Positions 7,153 through 15,315 of a DNA stretch of 43,994 bases are shown piece after piece. The stretch covers positions 1 through 43,994 of the forward strand of contig JAIDPG010000063.1 of NCBI GenBank assembly GCA_029062865.1, given 5' to 3'. Position 1 is the first letter of the stretch. The number at the start of each line of letters is the position of its first letter. The position numbers and the translations under genes are program-made. The notes under the pieces were generated by a model. That model was not told the DNA's origin. It saw only the letters and a program-made list of their open reading frames with translations, and did not search any database. The DNA is from Oscillospiraceae bacterium. Its GTDB lineage: Bacteria; Bacillota; Clostridia; Oscillospirales; Ruminococcaceae.

Positions 7153-8021
7153 CGCCACCGCAAGATGTTCTGCTCAAAATCCGCGGTGAGCCTGTCGTTA
7201 TCATAAAGCCACGAGAGGTACGAGCGCACCGTGCTTCCGACGAGGGCGTGCTGCTCGAACGTCATTTTCAGCTCGTATTCCTCAAAGAGGCGTTGGAGTA
7301 TCGCCTCAAAGGACATCGGCTCGGCGCAAATTTCAAGTATCTTTTCGGCGATCTCGTGAACCTTGTTGATGTTGAACTCGGCGAGCTCCGCGATGCTTTC
7401 CGTCGCATCGGCGTGCGAGGGCACGAACATTTTCGCCTGCATTTGCTTGACCTTCTCAAGCGTTTTAAGATACTCCGCGACGTCGTAAATGAACGTTATG
7501 CCGTACTTCTCCAGCGTCGGCTTGCCGGAGAGACAGTCCGCGAGGAACACCACGTCGTCGGGCGTGCGGAAGCCCACCATATCGAAAAAGTGTCCCGGTA
7601 ATGGGACAATTTCTATCTCCCTTGGAAAAGCCTCGTCGGAGAAATCCAGCGCCTCACTCTCCTGCGCGACAAGGAACTTGTGCCTCAGCTCGCGGCACGG
7701 AAAGCCGCCGTAGAGGAACGCTGGCTCTAAAATCGTCCGCTCGGTGAAGGCTCTCTCAATGCCGCCCGCGAAAATCTTGCAGCCCGTGTTGGACTGCAAA
7801 TACGCGTTGCCGCCGATATGGTCTGAGTTCGAGTGCGTGTTCAGAACCGCGCGGAGCGTCCAGCCCTGCTCGTCAAGCACCTTGCGGATACGCCTCCCCG
7901 CGTCCTTGTCGTTACCGCTGTCGATTAGGTAAACCTCCGTGGGCGACGCCCGATAGATCCCGATCTTCGCGGGACTTTGCAGATAAAATGTGTTTTCTCC
8001 GACTTGATGTAACTCAAACAT
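7143..8021 (-). CDS. MBL-fold metallo-hydrolase
   Basis: 292 residues with the metallo-beta-lactamase fold. The metal motif is THSNSDHIGG (H63, N65, D67, H68), where the second histidine of HxHxDH is asparagine, followed by LPGHFFD (H144), FLADC (D162) and PSH (H203). The family includes thiolesterases and many uncharacterised hydrolases; the N65 change may leave one metal site incomplete, as in a Clostridia subgroup I recall with HSNxDH. About 80 residues at the C-terminus (210-292) form a helical extension. Its ATG overlaps the upstream stop codon (TAATG), so translation is coupled to the preceding tandem-repeat gene. Substrate unknown. Confidence 0.85.
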   Translation of the reverse strand: MFELHQVGENTFYLQSPAKIGIYRASPTEVYLIDSGNDKDAGRRIRKVLDEQGWTLRAVLNTHSNSDHIGGNAYLQSNTGCKIFAGGIERAFTERTILEPAFLYGGFPCRELRHKFLVAQESEALDFSDEAFPREIEIVPLPGHFFDMVGFRTPDDVVFLADCLSGKPTLEKYGITFIYDVAEYLKTLEKVKQMQAKMFVPSHADATESIAELAEFNINKVHEIAEKILEICAEPMSFEAILQRLFEEYELKMTFEQHALVGSTVRSYLSWLYDNDRLTADFEQNILRWRRT

Positions 8022-8953
8022 TAGTTCTTCCCCTTCTTGTCGAGTTTATAAAGCTCCTCGAGCATCTCGTCGATGTTCTCCGTCCAGTCGTCATAAGCGT
8101 CGTCGTACGCCTTCCAGAGCTCGCCGAGCTTTGTGTCGGGAAGCGACCTCAACACCTTCGCCGCCTTTTTCGTGAAGCGCGACAGATCGGCAGCGTACAC
8201 CTCGTCGAGAAACGGATCGTATTCCGTCTCGAACTTCTCCTTGTCCTCGGGAACGTCGAGATCGAAATCGAGAAGATGATAATAGTTAATCTTCTCGCAC
8301 TCGGCATACGCCACAAGCGCCGCCGCGGCAAACCCCGCGGTGCAGACGTGATAATCGGCGGTCTTGTTTACGCTGTTGAGAAGCGCTTCGATGTCTCCCG
8401 CGAGATCCTCGCTCTTGGAGAGCTTCACGAACGTCTTTTTAGCGTCCTTGCTGCAAAGGGGCTCGTAGCTGTAGATCCCCGCGCGTTCTCTGCGCTTTTC
8501 CAGCTTCCTCGACAGCTTGGCGATCTTCAGTTCCCGCTGCATTGCGCCGATGTTCTCTATCCACTCGAGCGACTGCTCCTCCTCGTACCACCACCCGCCG
8601 AGCTCGGTGTTCGGGAGCTTATTCAGCACCTTTGCGGCTTTATCCATCAGCCCCGACAGATCCGTATGATACACCTCGTTCAGAAACGGCTTGTATTCCC
8701 GCTCGAATTTTGCCTTGTCCTCGGGATCGTCAAGGTCGAGATCCAGCAGATTATACGCGCTTACGTCCGACTCCGAATACGCCACCAGCGCCGCCGCGAC
8801 CAGCCCCTCCACACTCGTGCGGTAGTCGGAATACGGCGTCACCTTGTCGAGCTTTGCTTCAATATCCTTTGCGAGGTCAAGGCTTACGGAAAGCTCCTTA
8901 TATGTTTCCATAGCGTCGTCATCGCACAAAACCTGATAACTCCAGTTGCCCAT
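8021..8953 (-). CDS. Tandem-duplicated DUF4259-like protein
   Basis: 310 residues made of two copies of one domain. Copy 1 starts WSYQVLCDDDAMETYKEL and copy 2 starts YSYEPLCSKDAKKTFVKL near residue 161; both contain AAALVAY, a LLDxDLDxPEDK segment and KAAKVLxxLPxTxLG. The start and AAALVAYA signature recall DUF4259, a small family of unknown function, but the match is distant. The protein is acidic and probably cytoplasmic. ATG at 8953 has AAGGAG 7 nt ahead; the reading frame continues upstream only as antisense of the permease. Its stop overlaps the start of the MBL gene. It has a promoter back-to-back with the TSUP gene. Confidence 0.75.
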   Translation of the reverse strand: MGNWSYQVLCDDDAMETYKELSVSLDLAKDIEAKLDKVTPYSDYRTSVEGLVAAALVAYSESDVSAYNLLDLDLDDPEDKAKFEREYKPFLNEVYHTDLSGLMDKAAKVLNKLPNTELGGWWYEEEQSLEWIENIGAMQRELKIAKLSRKLEKRRERAGIYSYEPLCSKDAKKTFVKLSKSEDLAGDIEALLNSVNKTADYHVCTAGFAAAALVAYAECEKINYYHLLDFDLDVPEDKEKFETEYDPFLDEVYAADLSRFTKKAAKVLRSLPDTKLGELWKAYDDAYDDWTENIDEMLEELYKLDKKGKN

Positions 8954-8990
8954 AATTCTTCTCCTTTGTACGGTTATTTTTATACTCTTA

Positions 8991-9019
8991 ATTATACTAT
9001 ATTTCCGCAAAAAAATCAA
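8991..9019 (-). promoter_or_regulatory. Promoter of the DUF4259-like/MBL operon
   Basis: On the minus strand TTGATT (9019-9014) and TATAAT (8996-8991) are 17 bp apart. Its -35 box is one base from that of the divergent promoter, so the two may interfere or share a regulator. Confidence 0.7.
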
Positions 9020-9020
9020 G

Positions 9021-9049
9021 TTGACTTTTTTGCTCATTTGTGTTATAAT
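9021..9049 (+). promoter_or_regulatory. Promoter of the TSUP permease gene
   Basis: TTGACT (9021-9026) and TATAAT (9044-9049) are spaced by 17 bp. The leader is only about 25 nt, with GGGTGA before the ATG at 9080. Confidence 0.75.
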
Positions 9050-9079
9050 TATAAAAATCGAAACGATTCGGGTGATAGA

Positions 9080-9847
9080 ATGTTCACGTTTATAATATGC
9101 TTTATCGCGGGAATAGGCGCGGGGCTCGGCACGGGCTTCGCGGGAATGAGCGCGGCGGCTGTGATCTCGCCGATGCTTATCACGTTCCTTGATATGCCCG
9201 CGTATGAGGCGGTAGGAATAGCCCTCGCGAGCGACGTGCTCGCAAGCGCGGTGAGCGCGTATACCTACGGGCGCAACAAAAATCTTGACGTAAAAAACGG
9301 GCTTGTGATGATGAGCGCCGTGCTGGTTTTCACGCTTGTCGGGAGCTGGCTCGCGACGCTTGTTCCAAACAAAACAATGGGCGGGTTTTCCGTTGTGATG
9401 ACGTTTTTGCTGGGAATAAAATTCATAGTAAAGCCCGTGATGACGACCAAGGAAAAGCGCGAGGAAGTGCCGCTGAAAAAGCGCGTGATCCAATCGATCA
9501 TCTGCGGAACGTTCATCGGGCTTATCTGCGGATTTGTCGGCGCGGGCGGCGGAATGATGATGCTTTTGATCCTCACGAGCGTGCTTGGCTACGAGCTCAA
9601 AACCGCTGTCGGCACTTCGGTGTTTATTATGACGTTTACGGCGCTGACAGGCGCTGTAAGCCACTTCGCGCTGGACGGTATGCCGGATATGCTCTGCCTT
9701 GTGTACTGCGTATTAAGTACGCTTTTATGGGCGAGAATAGCCGCGCTCTTCGCGAACAAAGCCTCCCCGAAAACGCTCAACCGCGCCGTCGGGATCGTCC
9801 TCGCCGTGCTCGGCGCGGGGATAATGATCGTCAATTTTGTAAAGTAA
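9080..9847 (+). CDS. TSUP family sulfite exporter/anion permease
   Basis: 255 residues with about eight hydrophobic segments. The two homologous halves carry the family glycine-rich starts: IAGIGAGLGTGFAGMSAAAVISP (residues 8-30) and GLICGFVGAGGGMMM in the second half. The TSUP (TauE/SafE) family exports or takes up small sulfur or carboxylate anions such as sulfite, sulfoacetate or taurine products; the substrate here cannot be told. The start is ATG 9080, which matches the family N-terminus and follows a promoter and GGGTGA. The stop codon lies inside a bidirectional terminator shared with the convergent DUF5131 gene. Confidence 0.88.
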   Translation: MFTFIICFIAGIGAGLGTGFAGMSAAAVISPMLITFLDMPAYEAVGIALASDVLASAVSAYTYGRNKNLDVKNGLVMMSAVLVFTLVGSWLATLVPNKTMGGFSVVMTFLLGIKFIVKPVMTTKEKREEVPLKKRVIQSIICGTFIGLICGFVGAGGGMMMLLILTSVLGYELKTAVGTSVFIMTFTALTGAVSHFALDGMPDMLCLVYCVLSTLLWARIAALFANKASPKTLNRAVGIVLAVLGAGIMIVNFVK

Positions 9848-9880
9848 TAAACCGCCGCTGAAATCAAAGCGGCGGTTTAT
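9847..9880. terminator. Bidirectional terminator that includes two stop codons
   Basis: ATAAACCGCCGCT and AGCGGCGGTTTAT form a perfect 13-bp stem around an 8-nt loop. The stop of the TSUP gene (9845-9847) touches the left arm, and that of the DUF5131 gene (9877-9879) lies within the right arm. Confidence 0.85.
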
Positions 9881-10611
9881 TTGTCCTTATAAAGCTCACG
9901 CAAAAATTGCTCGCCCTTTCTCGCCTGCGAATGTTCGTCGCAGTGCTTTATGCGATAGCGTCTGCCGTCCTTGACGAAGTTCGCGCCCGTCTGGTGGAAC
10001 TCAAACCTCACGTTGTGCTTTTTGCAGTCGAGAAAAATCCGCGTCACCCAGTCGAAGTCGCACGTCCGAGCGTTCGCGTAGCTCTCCCCGCCGACCGAGA
10101 CCTGCTCGATAAGCCCGCTTTCAAGATAGCGGGTGAGGTCGACGTACTCTAAAATCGGCGCGACAAAAACGAGCCGATGCGCGATCTTCACGTTTAGCAG
10201 CAGCGGAATTCGCTCGTCCGCGAGCGCTTGGTTTTCGCAGGAAACCGCGATCACTACATTATCCCAGCCGTCGCCCCAGTCCTCCGGGACGCACTCCGAA
10301 AACCGCGAAATGCGCTTCGTGGGAATAAGGAACGTAACGTCGCTGCGCTCGCGTATCATATCCCAAGCCTCGCCGCGCCACTCGTCCGCTTCCTCAATGA
10401 AGAAATCCGACGTGAAGCACGTGCCCTGCACCGTCCCGGACGGGAGCTTGTAATTGCCGCGGCGGTCGCGCTTAACGGGCGCGCTGAAGCCCGTCTTGTT
10501 GCGCTTCACGACGCTCGCGTCCCTGTCGCGGAGCGCGTCGAGATGATACACATAACAATTCTTACAGCCCGGACTGCATCTATGACAGCCGTGCCATGGA
10601 TTCCAAAGCAT
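9877..10611 (-). CDS. DUF5131 (phage Gp37/Gp68-like) protein
   Basis: 244 residues. It begins NPWHGCHRCSPGCKNCYVY, with cysteines at 9, 12, 16 and 19. CX3CX2C at 12-19 is the spacing of radical-SAM cluster motifs, and the family start (xWNPxxGCxxxSPGCxxCYA) is known from phage and chromosomal proteins of unknown function. Further conserved-looking parts are FTSDFFIEEAD, WDNVVIAVSCENQ and EQVSVGGES. An iron-sulfur cluster and a role in nucleic-acid modification are plausible but unproved. The ATG overlaps the stop of the upstream small protein (TAATG), so they are coupled. No other phage gene is near. Confidence 0.8.
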   Translation of the reverse strand: MLWNPWHGCHRCSPGCKNCYVYHLDALRDRDASVVKRNKTGFSAPVKRDRRGNYKLPSGTVQGTCFTSDFFIEEADEWRGEAWDMIRERSDVTFLIPTKRISRFSECVPEDWGDGWDNVVIAVSCENQALADERIPLLLNVKIAHRLVFVAPILEYVDLTRYLESGLIEQVSVGGESYANARTCDFDWVTRIFLDCKKHNVRFEFHQTGANFVKDGRRYRIKHCDEHSQARKGEQFLRELYKDK

Positions 10612-10856
10612 TACTCGTCCTCTAGCTTATAACAGTTTAAAACCTTGGTATTTCCCTTTTCAAATACGTATAGCCTCCTGCAATTCGGGCAACACCAAAC
10701 ATTATAGTTATACATACCCGCAAGCTTAACCGTATCTATTGTATCATTGTCAAGAATCTCATCACACATACGCTTGTCCGAATAGACCCAAAACTCAATA
10801 TCATTCGGAGTTTGCCCGTTCCACATAGAATGACCGCATCTGCACTGAAATCGCAT
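10611..10856 (-). CDS. Small zinc-ribbon-like protein
   Basis: 81 residues with C5-x-C7 near the N-terminus and CCPNC (55-59) later, the pattern of a zinc ribbon split by a helical middle. I do not recognise the family. AAGGAAGGAAC precedes ATG. It starts 12 bp after the hydrogenase-chemoreceptor gene and overlaps the DUF5131 start. Its base composition is visibly more A+T-rich than its neighbours, which suggests separate origin. Confidence 0.7.
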   Translation of the reverse strand: MRFQCRCGHSMWNGQTPNDIEFWVYSDKRMCDEILDNDTIDTVKLAGMYNYNVWCCPNCRRLYVFEKGNTKVLNCYKLEDE

Positions 10857-10868
10857 AAAGTTCCTTCC

Positions 10869-12791
10869 TTAATCAAGCAAACTCTCCGCCTTTGTAACAA
10901 GTCCTTCTACGTGCCTGTTGATGTCGGAGACCTCCGCCATTGCGCCGCTGATGTCGCTGCCCTTGCTTAGTGTTGTCGAGATATTGTCGCGCACGTCGTT
11001 CATCTTCTCGCGGATCTCTGCCATTTTCTGGTTGACGGTTTTCAGTATCCTGTTGACGCTGCCTATGTCCTCGAAGACCTTCGCGTTGCCGCCCTCGGCC
11101 TCCTTTACCGCCGCCTGCGAGCTCCCCGCGAGCTTGCCGACCTCCTGAGCTACGACCGCGAAGCCCAAGCCCGCTTCGCCCGCTCTTGCCGCCTCGATGC
11201 TCGCGTTTATCGACAGAATGTTGATCTGGCGGGAAATTTCATCAATGCCGCGCGTTGTCTCGCCGAAGCTCGAAATGCTCTCGTTTATCGAGTCCATTGC
11301 GGTGTTTATCTCGCCCGAAAGTACGTTCAGCTCGTCGAGAATATCCGAAAGCCCCATTATCTGAGAGTGGTTCGTGTTGTTGAGCTCGGTTATGCCGCCA
11401 AGCGCGTCGGTAACGCTGCCGATGTTTTCCGTAAGCTGCGAAACGACTTTATTGAGCTCGTTCGTGACCTCGCCGATAGCGGCGTTAGTTTCAACAATGT
11501 GCCGGCTGCGCTCGTCCGCCTCGTGCTGCATATACTGCGCGCAGCTCGTGACGCTCGACACGCCCATAATGATCGCCCTCGCCATTTCGCGGCACGTAGC
11601 GAAGCCGCACGCGTGGCAGTTGTAATTGCGCTCCGTTTCGGTGTGCTTGTTCATTCGCGTCAGCATATCGTCGATCTGCTGCTCCGAAACGTCTATCTGC
11701 TCGATATCCTCCGGCGGGATAGTCCTCAGAAAGTCCTCATAGCGGAGCTTCCTGTCGAACTCCAGAAACTGCTTGTCGCGGTGCTTTCGGTCGAACTTCA
11801 CGCGGTTGTTGCGGTTGTATTTCTCAATGCCGTTCATAATGCCGCTCATGCGGTAAATCGACATCTCCTCGCCGATAGCGGGCCCCGAGCCGCAGCCGTT
11901 GCCGCAGGACAGCACGTCGAAAACGTCCGGCAGATCGCGCGCGCCGACGGTCGCGTACATATCAAGGTTCTTGTAAACCACGTCCGTGCCCTCGGAGTTT
12001 ATCACGGCAATGTTCGGGTTTTCGAGCTCAAGACACGCCTTAAGCCCGCCCGGTCTCGGATATATCGCGCCCATAATTCCGCCCGCGCCCGCAAACTCGA
12101 AGTTCGAGCGAACCTTGCGGAGACTCTCGAAATCCGTGCCGTTCGCTTTGAGCAGCTCGCCGAGCCGCGCGAACGTCACGTTATAATCGACAAGCCCCGT
12201 CTCGCGGAACTCGTCCGACTTCGCGATACACGGCGACAGCGCGACGATCTTCGCGTCCTCGCCGAGATATTTCTTCAGATAAACCGCCGTGCAGAGCATC
12301 GGAGAATACACGGGCGACAGGCTTTTCAGCGCCTCGTGGCAGAATTTCTTTATGTAATTCACGATCGCGGGGCACGGCGACGAGATCAGCTTTGACTTGG
12401 GGTTTTTCTCCATATAGCGAATGTGCCCCCACGTGCAGATGTCCGCGCCGAACGACACGTCGTAGATCTTGTCCACGCCGTTTTTCTTCAGGATATCCAG
12501 CACGTTTCTCCAGCAGCCGTCAAACGAGACCTTCACGGCGGGCGCGCAGATGCCTACCATCTTCACGCCGCTTTTGAGATCCGCCCAGAACTTGTCCGTG
12601 TCGTCGGTGTAGCCGCGGGCGTTGTGCGAGCAGACCTTAACGCACGCGCCGCAGCGTATGCATTTGTCACCGTTGATGTTAAAGACGACCTTGCCCTCCT
12701 CGTCGTGCTCGACATTGTTTGCCCCAATAGACGGGCAGACGCGCACGCAGTTGTTGCATGCAACACATTTAGTTTTGTCGAAAGTAATCAT
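10869..12791 (-). CDS. Soluble FeFe-hydrogenase-like sensor fused to a chemoreceptor signalling domain
   Basis: 640 residues. Two 4Fe-4S ferredoxin motifs (C9-C12-C15-C19; C44-C47-C50-C54) lead into an H-cluster domain (80-330). The H-cluster cysteines are kept: C140 in SSPCP, C188 in LSPCIAK, and C296/C300 in SCGNGC. The usual TSCCP proton-shuttle cysteine is replaced by proline (residue 139). Another cluster motif (C392-C395-C400-C417) follows, then a methyl-accepting coiled coil (about 430-640) with the tip EISRQINILSINASIEAARAGEAGLGFAVVAQEVGKLA written in parts of the known hairpin. No transmembrane segment exists. This is the layout of putative sensory FeFe hydrogenases: detection of hydrogen or redox state passed to CheA/CheW. 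AAAGGAG precedes the ATG. Confidence 0.88.
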   Translation of the reverse strand: MITFDKTKCVACNNCVRVCPSIGANNVEHDEEGKVVFNINGDKCIRCGACVKVCSHNARGYTDDTDKFWADLKSGVKMVGICAPAVKVSFDGCWRNVLDILKKNGVDKIYDVSFGADICTWGHIRYMEKNPKSKLISSPCPAIVNYIKKFCHEALKSLSPVYSPMLCTAVYLKKYLGEDAKIVALSPCIAKSDEFRETGLVDYNVTFARLGELLKANGTDFESLRKVRSNFEFAGAGGIMGAIYPRPGGLKACLELENPNIAVINSEGTDVVYKNLDMYATVGARDLPDVFDVLSCGNGCGSGPAIGEEMSIYRMSGIMNGIEKYNRNNRVKFDRKHRDKQFLEFDRKLRYEDFLRTIPPEDIEQIDVSEQQIDDMLTRMNKHTETERNYNCHACGFATCREMARAIIMGVSSVTSCAQYMQHEADERSRHIVETNAAIGEVTNELNKVVSQLTENIGSVTDALGGITELNNTNHSQIMGLSDILDELNVLSGEINTAMDSINESISSFGETTRGIDEISRQINILSINASIEAARAGEAGLGFAVVAQEVGKLAGSSQAAVKEAEGGNAKVFEDIGSVNRILKTVNQKMAEIREKMNDVRDNISTTLSKGSDISGAMAEVSDINRHVEGLVTKAESLLD

Positions 12792-12858
12792 ACTCTGACT
12801 CCTTTACTGGGTTTCTGAAAGCAGATGGTAATGAATAGACGCAAGTGGTTAAAGGCAA

Positions 12859-12945
12859 GAAGTAAGAAAGATGTTAGAGGTTAGAAATAAGAGGTAAGAG
12901 GTAAGAGTGAGCACTCTTACTTCTTACCTCTAACTTCTTACTTCT
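12859..12945. repeat. Degenerate purine/pyrimidine inverted repeat
   Basis: Words of the type AGAAGTAAGAA, GTTAGAGGT and GGTAAGAG fill the left arm, and their complements (CTCTTACTTCTTACCTC, TAACTTCTTACTTCT) fill the right arm. The innermost stem GTAAGAGTG-AG-CACTCTTAC is perfect. The right arm reaches the stop codon of rny. A related word set stands at 36757-36829. It may terminate rny, but has no T-run. Confidence 0.65.
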
Positions 12946-14542
12946 ACTTGGCGTAATCAATAGCTCTGCTCTCGCGGATCATGTTGACCTTTATCTGTCC
13001 CGGGTACTCCATTTCTTCCTCGATGCGCTTTGCTATGTCTCTTGCGAGCACCTTCATGTCGTCGTCGTTTACCTGCTCGGGCTTAACCATAATGCGAACC
13101 TCGCGCCCCGCCTGAATAGCGAACGACTTGTCTACGCCGCCGTAGGAATTGCAAATCTCCTCCAGCTTTTCGAGACGCTTGATGTAGTTTTCGTAGTTCT
13201 CGCTTCTCGCCGCGGGTCTTGCCGCGCTTATAGCGTCCGCCGCCTGGACAAGGCACGCTATCACCGTGCGGCACTCAACGTCGCCGTGGTGCGCCTCTAT
13301 CGCGTGGATAACCTCCGGGCTTTCCTTGTATTTCTTGCACACGTCCACGCCTATCTGAACGTGCGTGCCCTCGATCTCGTGGTCGAGCGCCTTGCCTATA
13401 TCGTGCAGAAGCCCCGCGCGTCTTGCCAGAGCGGCGTCAACGCCAAGCTCGCTTGCCATGATCCCCGCAAGATGCGCCACCTCGATGGAGTGGTTGAGCA
13501 CGTTCTGACGGAACGATGTGCGGTACTTCAGCCGCCCGATAAGGCGCACAAGCTCGTGATTGAGACCGTTTACGTTCGTCTCCATAACGGCGCGCTCGCC
13601 CTCCTGCTTAATGCGCAGTTCGACCTCCTTACGCGCCTTCTCTACCGTCTCCTCAATACGCGCCGGGTGAATTCGCCCGTCCTGTATCAGCTTTTCGAGA
13701 GCAATTCTCGCGATCTCGCGGCGCACGTGATCAAAGCACGAAACCGTGATAGCCTCGGGCGTGTCGTCAATGATAAGGTCAACGCCCGTCAGCGTTTCGA
13801 GAGCGCGGATGTTGCGCCCCTCGCGCCCGATTATGCGTCCCTTCATATCATCGTTCGGAATAGCCACGACGCTCACCGCCATTTCCGAAACGGTGTCCGC
13901 CGCCAGTCTCGCTATCGCGAGAGAAATGTGCTTGCGAGCCTTCTCGTCGCACTCGTCCTTTATCCTCTGCTCATAGTTGGAAATCTTGACAGCCTTCTCG
14001 TGGTTAAGCTCGGAATCGAGCATTTGCAGCAGGTGCTCCTTCGCCTGCTCCTGCGAAAAGCCCGAGATCTTCTCAAGAATTTCCATTTGCCCCGACTTCA
14101 GCTTTTCAGCCTCGGCTATCTTCTCGTCGGCTTTTTTGTGCTTCTGCTGAAGCCCCTCCTCAAGCTTTTCGAGCTTGTCAGTCTTCTTGTCGAGGTTTTC
14201 CTCCTTCTGGGCAATTCTTCTCTCCGAGCGCGAGAGCTCGCTTCTTCTTTCCTTGAGTTCCTTTTCGGACTCGGATTTATCGCGCTGGATCTCCTTTTCC
14301 GCCTTCTGACGGAGCGCGTAAATTTCGTCCTTTGCTTCTACCAGCTTTGTTTTCTTGATCGATTCGGCCTTTTCGTTCGCTTCTTGAATGATGCGCGCGG
14401 ATTCCTTTTCCGCGGTCTCGAACTGCGCCTCGGCAACTTTAATGCGGTGCTTTACGCCCATCTTGAAGCAGATGAAGCCCGCGATCACCGCGCCGATGAC
14501 CAGCGTGCCGAACATGCCGATCAGTGCGACGTACAATTCCAT
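12944..14542 (-). CDS. rny: Ribonuclease Y
   Basis: 532 residues, close to the usual 520. Order: one N-terminal membrane helix (about 5-25, LIGMFGTLVIGAVIAGFICF), a long charged coiled coil (30-200), a KH RNA-binding domain with GRIIGREGRNIRALE, and an HD metal-dependent phosphohydrolase domain with LLHDIGKALDHE followed by EAHHGDVE. RNase Y is the membrane-bound endonuclease that starts bulk mRNA decay in Firmicutes. GGAGGGG lies just ahead of the ATG. The nearest strong promoter on this strand is about 500 bp upstream, giving an unusually long possible leader. An imperfect inverted repeat lies directly after the stop. Confidence 0.97.
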   Translation of the reverse strand: MELYVALIGMFGTLVIGAVIAGFICFKMGVKHRIKVAEAQFETAEKESARIIQEANEKAESIKKTKLVEAKDEIYALRQKAEKEIQRDKSESEKELKERRSELSRSERRIAQKEENLDKKTDKLEKLEEGLQQKHKKADEKIAEAEKLKSGQMEILEKISGFSQEQAKEHLLQMLDSELNHEKAVKISNYEQRIKDECDEKARKHISLAIARLAADTVSEMAVSVVAIPNDDMKGRIIGREGRNIRALETLTGVDLIIDDTPEAITVSCFDHVRREIARIALEKLIQDGRIHPARIEETVEKARKEVELRIKQEGERAVMETNVNGLNHELVRLIGRLKYRTSFRQNVLNHSIEVAHLAGIMASELGVDAALARRAGLLHDIGKALDHEIEGTHVQIGVDVCKKYKESPEVIHAIEAHHGDVECRTVIACLVQAADAISAARPAARSENYENYIKRLEKLEEICNSYGGVDKSFAIQAGREVRIMVKPEQVNDDDMKVLARDIAKRIEEEMEYPGQIKVNMIRESRAIDYAK

Positions 14543-15279
14543 TGTCGCTTTCCCCTCCTTATCTTGATTCGAGCTGAACTAAACCAACCCGACGTTACAG
14601 CACACGGCGCAAAGTAATCCTTTCGCGGAGAGAAAAAGCCCCGCTCGCGCCGCCTGCCTCCAATAATTCGGCGGAATAAATATACAATTTTCGCTTTGTC
14701 GGGGCAAACAAATCCGCCCCTCATTCTCCTCCATAGTTTTACGTTTTCTCGTTTTTTAAGCCGGGACTGTTGGTGAGGTGTAGGTCAGTCTTTATAATGA
14801 GATATAAAAATCGCAGGAATAATAAAAATTCCGCGCAGAGCAAAAATAAAAGAAGTATGGATCTCTCCGTAAATCATATATTATGCCGCCTGCCGCTTTT
14901 GGCGTTCGACGTCCTGTCGGACGCTTATTTGCGGCTGCGGCAACGTCCTGTTGCCGCCTAACGTTATATAATCGAATATTGTACAACGTCAGCGGATCTA
15001 AAAACACAGGCTTTTCCCGTATTTAAAAATCCTTATTTCTATTGTACTACAAAAAAGCGGAGTTGTCAAGGGATAAAGAGCATTTTATTCGGATTTTTTT
15101 AGCGAATGTGAAAAAATAGTTTAAGAAAAGTTAATAATCGCGGATTAAATGCCCATAATTGCCGAATATCGGCGGCGGTATTTTTGGTGAAAACGGAGAA
15201 AATAACAGAGAAGTTTCGCGTTTGGCAACAGCTGAGCAACACCGTGTTGCTTATCGGGCAGGCTGTGTAATATTGTCCG
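14543..15279. other. Long non-coding region between rny and the acyltransferase gene
   Basis: No convincing gene. On the minus strand it can be read as an rny leader. It holds two adjacent hairpins sharing the word CGTCCTGT: CGTCC-TGTC-GGACG (14910-14923) and GCGGCAAC-GTCCT-GTTGCCGC (14937-14957), then an A+T-rich stretch with a strong minus promoter at 15041-15069. A minus 71-codon frame at 14792-15007 has a GTG start, no ribosome site and unusual composition, so I do not call it. Confidence 0.6.
15041..15069 (-). promoter_or_regulatory. Distal promoter toward rny
   Basis: On the minus strand TTGACA (15069-15064) and TACAAT (15046-15041) are 17 bp apart. The predicted start near 15034 gives a leader of about 490 nt before rny, which includes the hairpins at 14910-14957. 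Confidence 0.65.
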
Positions 15280-15308
15280 TTGCAATATTTTTTTACCGGG
15301 AGTATAAT
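15280..15308 (+). promoter_or_regulatory. Promoter of the acyl-chain operon
   Basis: TTGCAA (15280-15285) and TATAAT (15303-15308) are 17 bp apart. Transcription would start only a few bases before the ATG at 15316, so the message may be leaderless or nearly so. A weak stem AATATTG/CAATATT (15269-15289) precedes it. Confidence 0.6.
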
Positions 15309-15315
15309 TAAAGAT

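Noticed and set aside
9877..10611. Prophage remnant because of a phage-type DUF5131 gene
   Set aside because: No integrase, capsid, tail or lysis gene is near, and DUF5131 is also found in ordinary chromosomal operons.
14792..15007. 71-codon minus-strand frame in the rny upstream region
   Set aside because: It needs a GTG start, has no ribosome site, and covers hairpins whose pairing explains the sequence better.
15280..15315. Upstream start (ATG at 15280 region) for the acyltransferase
   Set aside because: The -35 and -10 boxes of a good promoter lie inside these codons, so the message would not include them.
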